This document shows positions 52,536 to 59,997 of a stretch of DNA of 64,000 nucleotides, one piece after another. The position numbers and the translations under genes were made by a program. Below the pieces are notes generated by a model. It made no database searches. It had not been told where the DNA came from and saw only the letters and a program-made list of their open reading frames with translations. The DNA comes from an uncultured Verrucomicrobiae bacterium (lineage in GTDB: Bacteria; Verrucomicrobiota; Verrucomicrobiia; Limisphaerales; AAA164-E04). Positions within the stretch are counted from its first letter, which is position 1; every line of letters starts with the position of its first letter. Location: contig OX638380.1 of the NCBI GenBank assembly GCA_951813855.1, forward strand, positions 2,682,876 through 2,746,875. Direction: 5' to 3'.

Positions 52536-52553
52536 GACTTTTGAATATTCCTG
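52536..52553 (-). repeat. right terminal inverted repeat, ISAs1-type IS
   Basis: Read on the minus strand: CAGGAATATTCAAAAGTC. Its last ten bases (TTCAAAAGTC) are identical to the left end. Confidence 0.92.
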
Positions 52554-52563
52554 GATGGCCCCA
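52554..52563 (+). repeat. target-site duplication, right copy
   Basis: GATGGCCCCA, directly abutting the right end of the element. Confidence 0.93.
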
Positions 52564-52799
52564 GGGATCTAACAAGGTTTTGAAGTCGTTACGGTTGCGG
52601 CGGCGGAGAGAGAACGCAACTGAGAAACAGGTGTTTGCCGGTCTGGGAAAAGTCCGGTTACGAGCGGTTGGGTGACAAACAGATCGATGGGAACGGGATG
52701 ATTCGGAGACAGGACAGAGCCGGTAGCTTCGGTCAACACGATGATCCCCGATGAACGCATCGCATGGTACAACGTTTTAGCCGAGCGGCTGGAACGTTT

Positions 52800-53177
52800 C
52801 TGCGGGGAAACACGCCGCCGTGCGGTCGGCGAAAATCCGCTGATGTACGAGACGAGGTTCGGCGCGAAGTTCTCGGTATCCCCGAGTAGGCGGGCGAAGG
52901 GGTACGGGTTCGTGTTGTAGAGCGGATGCTTCCGATCCGGATCGGAAGCCTTGCCAGGAGGGCGATCCATGGGAGCTTCCGGCATCTGCTGCGCCTCCAG
53001 ATAGTCCCGGTGTTTCAGCGCGGCTTCCTATGTCGGCTCGAGAACACAGTCGAGCCGCCGCAAGACGACAATGGGCAGCATTACCAAGCGGTTCTGGGGA
53101 GTCCGATACGGTTCCCTGAGCCGGTTCGCGATTTCCCAGAACTTGGCCCTGATTTCGTCGTGCGCCTGAATGTTCAC
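52800..53177 (-). pseudogene. HsdM (type I restriction methyltransferase) N-terminal fossil
   Basis: From a GTG at 53177 the frame reads VNIQAHDEIRAKFWEIANRLREPYRTPQ, then NRLVMLPIVVLRRLDCVLEPT, and hits TAG at 53030-53028. The same frame then goes on with EAALKHRDYLEAQQ, HPLYNTNPYPFARLLGDTENFAPNLVSYISGFS and decays after about 52815. This is the N-terminal helical domain of type I HsdM (LPxxVLRRLDCVL; LYNTSxYTFxxLL; NLxxYIxGFS). No catalytic NPPF/NPPY methylase part and no hsdS or hsdR remain. It is a relic of a lost restriction system. Confidence 0.82.
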
Positions 53178-53385
53178 GGATGGTCTTCTTGCCTGGGCGC
53201 CGACCGCCCATGATTGCGTGGCAGCGCCGCGGTTCCCACCGACGGGCGGATGGGTTCGGTCACCCATCCTGTGAATTGCCCGGCACTTGTCGTCGCTACG
53301 GCCGCCTGGCGGGCTCGGCCGTGGCAGGCGGTCTTGCTGTTGGACTCGCTCATGAGCTTTCGCGTGAACGCTTGGGTTGCGCCGC

Positions 53386-53811
53386 TCATCCGGTCGTCCA
53401 GGGATCGACGATATCAATGCCCATGCCCTCGAAGTCCCGGACGTTGCGGGTCGCCACGGTCATGCCGCGAGAGCGGGCGACCGCCGCGATCTGGCAGTCC
53501 GTCGGTTGAGTGGGCCGTCCGGCGGAACGGCGCATGGCCGCGATGTCCACGTAGGCGCGCGCCGCGGCGCTGTCGAAGGGGAGGATGCGGTCGTCGAACG
53601 CACTGCCAAGAAACCGTTCGATGTCCGCGATCAAGGTTTCCCGTCGCCTGCTCGCCGCCAGGATGGCGGCGCCGTAGCGCAACTCCGCCTCGCCGACAGC
53701 GGAAAAGTAGAGATCCTCAAGGTCGTGGGCGGCGGCCCAGTCTCCTACCGCCGGATCGGGCGACCGGCCAATCAACTCGGACACTACATTGGTGTCAACC
53801 AGGATGGACAT
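53386..53811 (-). CDS. fitB: PIN-domain toxin, FitB/VapC family
   Basis: 141 residues from the ATG at 53811. It is a magnesium-dependent RNase toxin of a type II toxin-antitoxin pair. PIN acidic residues: ILVDTNVVSELIG (first Asp, residue 5), VGEAELRYGAA (Glu about 42), PTQPTDCQIAAVARSRGMTVATRNVRDFEGMGI (Asp residues about 107 and 125). The N-terminal VVSEL and the FLGSAFDDRILPFD stretch match the FitB branch. The antitoxin is 10 bp upstream. The toxin appears intact. GC content is higher than in the neighbouring island sequences, suggesting a separate origin. Confidence 0.92.
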   Translation of the reverse strand: MSILVDTNVVSELIGRSPDPAVGDWAAAHDLEDLYFSAVGEAELRYGAAILAASRRRETLIADIERFLGSAFDDRILPFDSAAARAYVDIAAMRRSAGRPTQPTDCQIAAVARSRGMTVATRNVRDFEGMGIDIVDPWTTG

Positions 53812-53821
53812 AGCGGCTCGC

Positions 53822-54064
53822 TCAATCGAAGGACGGCGGTTCGCGCATTGGGCCGCGCGGCGGCAGTTCCAGGTCCACCCCGTTGTCCGGGCCGAAGTTC
53901 GCGCGGGCAATCTCCGCGAGGTTCCTCGTGTTCCGCCTGCGCCTGACCGCGTCGCGCAGGATGATGCGCACCTCTTCCTCCATCGAGCGGTGATGCTCGG
54001 CGGCGCGCACCCGAAGGCGCGTCTTCACATCGTCATCGAGATTGCGGATCGTGATGTTGGCCAT
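53822..54064 (-). CDS. fitA: FitA-like ribbon-helix-helix antitoxin
   Basis: 80 residues. N-terminal ribbon-helix-helix MANITIRNLDDDVKTRLRVRAAEHHRSMEEEVRIILRDAV is the FitA/StbC-type antitoxin DNA-binding fold. The C-terminal half (NLAEIARANFGPDNGVDLELPP) would wrap and block the toxin. The RHH dimer should repress its own promoter, probably just upstream at 54065-54110. Here a short inverted pair, TTGCAGTGCAAG, is centred near 54118. First gene of the fitA-fitB pair. Confidence 0.9.
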   Translation of the reverse strand: MANITIRNLDDDVKTRLRVRAAEHHRSMEEEVRIILRDAVRRRRNTRNLAEIARANFGPDNGVDLELPPRGPMREPPSFD

Positions 54065-54457
54065 GGGTCGTACCTCCTGATGGTGCGGGACGCACCCAAA
54101 CTATCGGATGCTTGCAGTGCAAGCAAGTAAATGTGATCCGGCGGCCCGCGGCACCGCTCGACGGGAAGAAGTTGAGGTGGCGAGCGTCTCGTGGACGGCG
54201 ACCGAATCCCCCAGCCTATCGAGCGTCACGACGCGAACCAGTTCGTGTTGGTGTTATTCACCACATTATTTCGGGAAATCGTGCGTTTATTTTTCAGGGT
54301 GTTTCGGTAAAAATCTGAGTTCGCTAGCCATTCTGAATGGCAGAGGCGTTCTCGAATCCACACTATTCGAAGTTGCCGTCAATAACCATTGGATTCCTCT
54401 ATTGGCCTCACATCGGCGCCAGCGGAAGCCTTGCAAGGAGGCTTTCATCGGACCTTC
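54065..54457. other. intergenic upstream of fitA
   Basis: No gene seen. It contains the likely fitAB promoter/operator: CTTGCAGTGCAAG, a 13-bp palindrome with one central base, at 54112-54124. Confidence 0.45.
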
Positions 54458-54680
54458 TATTAGCCCCCCTATTGGACCCCTTCGGCGGTCGGCGGCGAGG
54501 GCGAAAGTCCAGTAATGAGGCATCTACCGGCTTCCTATTAGCCCCCCTATTGGACCCCTTCGGCGGTCGGCGGCGAGGGCGAAAGTCCAGTAATGAAGCA
54601 TCTACCGGCTTCCTATTAGCCCCCTATTGGACCCCTTCGGCGGTCGGCGGCGAGGGCGAAAGCCCAGTAATGACAGCATC
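54458..54680 (+). repeat. three tandem copies of a 78-bp unit
   Basis: Copies begin with TATTAGCCCC at 54458, 54536 and 54614, exactly 78 bp apart. Copies 1 and 2 differ at one or two positions. Copy 3 lacks one C in the C-run and diverges after AGTAATGA. Each unit has a GC-rich core (GGCGGTCGGCGGCGAGGGCG) framed by TGGAC and GTCCA, which could pair and close a structured hairpin. 78 is a multiple of 3, so an open frame with a 26-residue repeat passes through, but the translation has no known domain. There are no unique spacers, so it is not CRISPR. Confidence 0.8.
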
Positions 54681-54742
54681 AATTGGACTTTCTTTGGCAG
54701 TTGAGTTTTAAGGTCTATGATACCTTATTCGATTTCTAGGAT

Positions 54743-56158
54743 TTAATTATTTATACCTGTATGCTCTAGAATCCAATGCGCTGCAATCCCGAAACCAGAC
54801 GAACGCGCCATGCCACCTTTTCGTAGAACCGTCAAAGTTCGCTTGACCTGTCGTATTGTTGATTTCATAGGGAGTTTCGCATGAATTTCACGTAGCGATA
54901 ATCCTTCCTCCTTTTGGGCTAGTAGTTCCAGAATTGCTTTTTGTCGCTTGATCTGGTCGTAGCCTCTTTTCCGATTCCGAGCGATCTGACCATGGCGGAA
55001 GCGTACGGTTACGCAGTCGTTAAGATCTTCGATTTCGGGACGAGGCAGACCAGCTTTTAGGGCAATCTCAGCCATTTTTTGTTTGCCTCGTCCCCACTCT
55101 TCGATGATGCCTCGCAGGTAGAAGGTGCGGGCAATCAATGGATTCCAGGGTTTCGATTCATGGCGGTCGAACAAATCGTCAGGGGTTATGCCAAAATGCA
55201 GACCTCCGGCAGACGTCACTTCGAGACAGTCTTCGTATATCGCTAAACCGATTGAACTTCCTCCCAACGAGTAATCACGATGGCATAAAGCATTTGCTAT
55301 CGCCTCACGGGTAGCCAAGGGGGGATAGAGAGGTTCGTCAATTCGTTGGAATTGATCGGAATTAAAACGGCTTGGGATTGGCAGAGTCTCATGCAGAAAA
55401 CGCTCCGCATGGGACAAAAGCACGAAAGTATTCCCGATGTATTGGCGATTGTCCAGGAATTCGCTACGGTTCGTTCCTCGAAATCGAGCCAATCGAAGTA
55501 GGCACTGGGGCAACTTGGAATTAAGTCTTTCTGTTTTACCGAACAAAACCCTTGCCGCTCTAAACATAATTCCGTCGTTATCTAAAAGTCCTAGTCCTAG
55601 AAGCAGATCTTCCGGTTTCCGGCTTTCAGGTTCGGTTAATCGGCCGACCCTTACGGCTTCTGCAATGGTATTTCGGAGTTCATCAATATTTAGATCTTCT
55701 ATCGTCCAATCTTTTGCAGGCTGATTTTCCCAGCGTTGTTCATCGTGTATTCGCTCGAAGAGCATCCGGTTGTACTCATGAAAATCCATTTTCATATTCG
55801 AACTTCCAACTCGTCGATATGGGGTGCCGTTGTACTGGTACGGTGTTAAGGTACCCCTTTTTTACGGTGATTACAATAACCTCCGTTTTTCGCCGATCGG
55901 CACTCTTTCGACTTCAGGGAATGCCTGAGGAGCAATTTTAGCGAGTTCGGCGGAAATATCTTCGATAGTTTTGTCGGCTACTTGTTGGCCGATCACTTTA
56001 CCTTCTGGTGTGACGCCGAATAGGATTTGTCCGCCTTTATCGTTGAGCATGGCACAGATCGTCTGAGCAGCTTCGCGGCGTGTTTTGGTTGATTTCTTGA
56101 ATTCGACCATCTCGGATTCGCCTTTTGCGACTAAGTTCGTGATTGTATCAGTGTTCAC
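54743..56158 (-). pseudogene. AlbA_2/Schlafen-type DNA-binding - HATPase_c_4 regulator gene with two compensating frameshifts
   Basis: One gene of about 472 codons, broken in the middle. The first part (56158-55871) is an AlbA_2 domain: GESEMVEFKKSTKTRREAAQTICAMLNDKGGQILFGVTPEG and FPEVERVPIGEKRR. It then runs into TAA. Dropping one base earlier, a middle piece reads VIVITVKKGYL (about 55872-55835). Shifting back, TPYQYNGTPYRRVGSSN leads into the second part: MKMDFHEYNRMLFERIHDEQRWENQPA, LLRLARFRGTNRSEFLDNRQYIGN, PPLATREAIANALCHRDYSLGGSSI (HATPase-like N box) and a C-terminal winged helix (LSLREIHAKL). Two single-base indels of opposite sign explain it. Such proteins are often called RecG-like transcriptional regulators. 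The fragment from 55795 could still be expressed. Confidence 0.85.
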
Positions 56159-57243
56159 GGTCGGATTCGTTCAATAGTTCGTCCGCTACGAAAAACTGAC
56201 ATGGCCATTCTTTTGACTGATCGTGACAGTCTTTACGCCAACGTGTCCGATATAATGAAGAGCGTCGATGAATGCGGGCATGTCGTTGGTCAAAGGTTTC
56301 TGGAATGTGGTAATAGAAGGGACATCGCACATCACGTTTTTGGCGGTCTCACCGGCGTAGACGTATTGAAAAGCACTGATAGCGAAATTGAAACTGGCTT
56401 TATTGTCTTCCAACGTCGGGTGCATGTCGATTTGGTTAAGCTGGTTGCTTCGTTGTTGATATCGGTATCCGAGATCATCCTGTTTAGTTGAGCACCTCAG
56501 TCTGAGAAATTAACCGTTGCTTGTCATCATTTTCAATAGCATTGTTTTGGAATACTGATAAAAGTGTGCTAAAGATTGCCCTTTTGTAACACGAGGAAGG
56601 CCAGATATCCCGCCCCCGAGGTGGAAGTCTCGCACCTCACTTTCACTCGGTCAAGGTCGGAATTCTTCACCGAATACCAGATTGATTAAAACTAACTGCG
56701 CAGGGGGCGACGACCGTAGTTTCGACCGGTTCAATATCGTCGATCGAACGAATCGTGTTGGCATTGTTATTTCCGATCACTCGGACGCCCTCAAGCGAAC
56801 TCTGCGGTAGTTGCTCTACTGTTCAATTCGAGGATTGTTCGAGGCGCGAGTTTCCGTCAGTCGACTATTCATTAGTACACATCCGTTCCCATACCTCAGA
56901 CCGCCTTCTATTATGGGAGGACGTTAAACCACGGTATCTTCAGAATGATTGAAATCGCTTTTGCCGATAAAACTGTCGAGCCTGTCGATTGATCCGTCAA
57001 TAGCGTAACGAATCGAAAACGGTTCGAGCGGGCTTATCGCGTTGGGTCAAGAATCCGAAAGCGAACGGTAACGACCGAGAAATCACGGATGATCCAACCG
57101 GAAACGGGCGGTGAAGAAATGACTTTGTTTTTCGTGAACCGACTGGTAGGATGGTTCCTTGCTGTCAGGTACGGGAAGTCTCCTACCGGTTTTTCCGGTG
57201 GGAAACGACAAGCGGACGGTCCGGCCAAGCGTCATGGTGAATC
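56159..57243. other. gene-free end of the island, up to tRNA-Arg
   Basis: About 1.1 kb. A minus-strand open frame at 56186-56425 (79 codons; contains KASFNFAISAFQYVYAGETA) has protein-like composition and may be a fragment of a lost gene, but I do not recognise it. The rest shows no gene, repeat or mobile-element end. I looked for a direct repeat of the tRNA-Arg 3' end (TTCGAGTCCCAGCGGAGGC) in 50-57 kb and saw none. Confidence 0.35.
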
Positions 57244-57319
57244 GCTTCCGTAGCTCAATTGGATAGAGCCATGGTCTCCTAAACCGTAGATCTGGGTTCG
57301 AGTCCCAGCGGAGGCACCA
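57244..57319 (+). tRNA. tRNA-Arg (anticodon CCT)
   Basis: Full cloverleaf: acceptor GCTTCCG/CGGAGGC, D-stem GCTC/GAGC, anticodon stem ATGGT/ACCGT with loop CTCCTAA, T-stem CTGGG/CCCAG with loop TTCGAGT, discriminator A and encoded CCA. The anticodon CCT reads AGG. tRNA-Arg(CCT) is a frequent integration site of genomic islands, which fits the accessory region on its left. It is convergent with valS, 14 bp from its stop. Confidence 0.95.
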
Positions 57320-57333
57320 GCCATCGCCGCGCG

Positions 57334-59997
57334 TTATTCGGGAAGCACGGATTTCATGGTCTGCAGATTCTTGTCGACGCGTTCCAGTTTTTCGCGCCAT
57401 TCCTGCAGCCGCTCCTGATGGGTGCGAACGACTTCCGGCGGGGCCTTAGCGACGAAAGCTTGATTGTTCAGGCGGTTTTCGCCTTTGACGATTTCCTTGC
57501 CGATCGACTCTCGTTCTTTGGTCAGCCTCGCGATTTCCGTTTCGAAATCGACCAAGCCTGTCAAAGGTAGATAAAGGTCGCCGAGGCGGGAGGAAACGCC
57601 GGGCGTACCCGGGGGCGGTTGGTAGTTTGGAAGCGATTCCAGGGATTCGGCTTTCAACAGGATTTTCAGGGTTCGGTGATCGTGCGGACTCGGCGGCCGT
57701 TTGCATTGGAGCACGAATCGCACTCGGCGATTCGAAGGTATCCCGGCGGTGACGCGCAGATGCCGGCCTTCGCGGACCAGCTCGTGTTTCGTTTCGACTT
57801 CCCGGACCGAGTCGCCGTCGAGTTCGTAACGGTGTCGAAAATCCGGGGAATAGGGTTCGGGCCAGGGAGCGTTCATCACCGTGTCGTCTCCCCTGCCCGC
57901 TTCGCATTGGGCGGCGAAGCCCAACGCTTGCCATAATTCTTCGGTAATGAAGGGAAGGAAGGGATGCAGCAAACGCAACGCGGTTTGGAGCACGTGATCG
58001 ATAATCGCCAGGGTGCAGGCCTGGGCTGCTTCGTCCGTTTCCTGAAACGCCGCTTTGGAACTTTCGAGGTACCAATCGCAAAATTCGCTCCACAGAAATC
58101 GGTAAAGGGCCCCGGTGGCTTCGTTGAACTTGTATTGGCCGATCGCGTCGTCGATCTCTCCGACCGCTCGATCGAGTCGATTCAGGATCCAGCGGTCGTC
58201 CGGCGAAAGCTGCGAAGTCTCGGGCAGTTCGGCGACTTCGCGATCCCCCTGCCCCAATCGAAAGCGGCAAGCGTTCCACAGCTTGTTGCAGAAATGACGG
58301 CCCTGAATCACGTTGTTGTCGTCGAACAGTGTGTCTTGTCCCCGGGGCGTGGACCGCATGATGCCGAAGCGCAGGGCGTCGGCTCCGTGGCTGGCGATCA
58401 AATCCAGCGGGTCGGGCGAGTTCCCCAGACTCTTGGACATTTTGCGCCCCTGACGGTCCCGAACGATTCCGTGCAGGCAGACGGCAGCGAACGGTAGCTC
58501 GTTCCGGTATTCCAACCCGGCCATGATCATTCGGGCTACCCAGAAAAAGAGGATTTCGGGAGCGGTCACTAACACGGAAGTCGGATAGAATTTCCGCAGC
58601 GTGTCGGAGTCCATGGTGGCAAAGGGCCAAAGCCAGGAAGAACACCAGGTATCCAATACGTCGGGATCTTGCGTCCAGTCTTCTCCCGGCGAATCGACCT
58701 GGCATTTGATTTCCTCTCCCCGATACCAGACCGGAATGCGATGGCCCCACCAGAGTTGCCGGCTGATGCACCAGTCCTGCAGGTTCGCCATCCAGTGATC
58801 GAACACTTTTTCCCAACGACGGGGAAAAAACGGCAAGGCGCCGGAAGCCACCAACTTACGGGCCCGGTCGGCCGCCGGGTATTTCATGAACCATTGTTCC
58901 GAGAGCCGGGGTTCGATGGGTACGTCGGCCCGTTCGCTGAATCCCACGTTGTTGACGTAGGGATCGGCCTTCTCCAACGATCCCAATTCCTCGAGCAGAT
59001 TGGCCGCTTTTCGCCTGGCTTGAAACCGATCCGTTCCGGCCAGATCCTCGCCGGCCAGCCGGTTCATTTTGCCTCCTTCGTCGATGACTTCGATTACCGC
59101 CAACGAATGCCGTTCGCCGATCGTGAAATCCAACTGATCGTGAGCCGGAGTCACCTTCAACACCCCGGTGCCGAATTTCCGGTCGATGGCCTCGTCGCCG
59201 ACGATCGGAATCCGTTTCTCTTCGGCCGGCACCTCTCGGGGCAACGGCCGGATCGCGTGTTTGCCGATGAACCGCTGGTAGCGAGGGTCTGCGGGATGCA
59301 CGGCGATTCCGGAATCACCGGGAATGGTTTCGGGACGGGTCGTAGCGATCGAAAGAAAGACGCCCGGCTCTTCGGCTATTTCCACCCGGAAATAATAGAG
59401 GCGTCCCTTCTGTTCTTTCATGATCACTTCTTCGTCCGACAGAGCCGTCCGGGACACCGGGCACCAATTGACCATGCGCCGGCCCCGGTAAACGTATCCC
59501 TTGCGGTACAGATCGACGAATGTCTCCGCGACGATCCGGGCATAGTCCGGGTCCATGGTGAACCGTTCTCGCTCCCAGTCGCAGGAACAACCCAGTTTTT
59601 TGAGTTGCCGGGTGATGATATCTCCGTGTTTTTCCTTCCAATCCCATACCCGTCGAACAAAGGCGTCCCGACCGAGATCGAAGCGCCCGATCCCTAAGCT
59701 TTTCTTGAGATTTTTTTCGACGACGACCTGGGTCGCAATCCCGGCGTGATCGGTTCCCGGCAACCACAGGGTTTCGAAGCCCTTCATGCGGGCCCGGCGT
59801 ATCAGAATATCCTGGATCGTGTTGTTGAGCACATGCCCCATGTGCAACACGCCGGTGACGTTCGGAGGCGGAATGACGATCGAATAAGGCGGTTTAGCCG
59901 AACCGGCATCGGCCCGGAAGCAACCGCGGTCCAACCAATAGCGATACCATTTCTCTTCGAAGGTGGCCGGATCGTAGGCCTTGGAAAACGTATTCAT
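57334..59997 (-). CDS. valS: valyl-tRNA synthetase
   Basis: 887 residues from the ATG at 59997. Class I synthetase charging tRNA-Val. Seen: KAYDPATFEEKWYRYWLDRGCF, the HIGH box in IPPPNVTGVLHMGHVLNN (about 43-60), LWLPGTDHAGIATQ, the editing domain (IATTRPETIPGDSGIAVHP; GTGVLKVTPAHDQLDF with the specificity Asp), ISRQLWWGHRIPVWY, the KMSKS box in DRQGRKMSKSLGNSPDPLDLI (about 555) and the C-terminal tRNA-binding coiled coil (ETEIARLTKERESIGKEIVKGENRLNN). The start overlaps the cimA stop by 4 bp, coupling valine charging to branched-chain amino acid synthesis. Confidence 0.96.
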   Translation of the reverse strand: MNTFSKAYDPATFEEKWYRYWLDRGCFRADAGSAKPPYSIVIPPPNVTGVLHMGHVLNNTIQDILIRRARMKGFETLWLPGTDHAGIATQVVVEKNLKKSLGIGRFDLGRDAFVRRVWDWKEKHGDIITRQLKKLGCSCDWERERFTMDPDYARIVAETFVDLYRKGYVYRGRRMVNWCPVSRTALSDEEVIMKEQKGRLYYFRVEIAEEPGVFLSIATTRPETIPGDSGIAVHPADPRYQRFIGKHAIRPLPREVPAEEKRIPIVGDEAIDRKFGTGVLKVTPAHDQLDFTIGERHSLAVIEVIDEGGKMNRLAGEDLAGTDRFQARRKAANLLEELGSLEKADPYVNNVGFSERADVPIEPRLSEQWFMKYPAADRARKLVASGALPFFPRRWEKVFDHWMANLQDWCISRQLWWGHRIPVWYRGEEIKCQVDSPGEDWTQDPDVLDTWCSSWLWPFATMDSDTLRKFYPTSVLVTAPEILFFWVARMIMAGLEYRNELPFAAVCLHGIVRDRQGRKMSKSLGNSPDPLDLIASHGADALRFGIMRSTPRGQDTLFDDNNVIQGRHFCNKLWNACRFRLGQGDREVAELPETSQLSPDDRWILNRLDRAVGEIDDAIGQYKFNEATGALYRFLWSEFCDWYLESSKAAFQETDEAAQACTLAIIDHVLQTALRLLHPFLPFITEELWQALGFAAQCEAGRGDDTVMNAPWPEPYSPDFRHRYELDGDSVREVETKHELVREGRHLRVTAGIPSNRRVRFVLQCKRPPSPHDHRTLKILLKAESLESLPNYQPPPGTPGVSSRLGDLYLPLTGLVDFETEIARLTKERESIGKEIVKGENRLNNQAFVAKAPPEVVRTHQERLQEWREKLERVDKNLQTMKSVLPE

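Larger units (their letters stand above)
50377..52553 (+). mobile_element. complete ISAs1-type insertion sequence (2177 bp)
   Basis: The ends are 18-bp terminal inverted repeats (50377-50394 and 52536-52553, 15 of 18 matching, starting CAGG). They are bracketed by a perfect 10-bp direct repeat GATGGCCCCA. This fits the ISAs1 family (8-10 bp duplications). It encodes one long transposase with an N-terminal DUF4338 domain. About 290 bp of noncoding sequence lies between the transposase stop and the right end. It sits 41 bp past the stop of the PVC dehydrogenase gene and does not interrupt it. The perfect duplication indicates a recent insertion. Confidence 0.93.

Noticed and set aside
54458..54680. 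CRISPR array
   Set aside because: The units are directly tandem with no unique spacers, and no cas genes are present.
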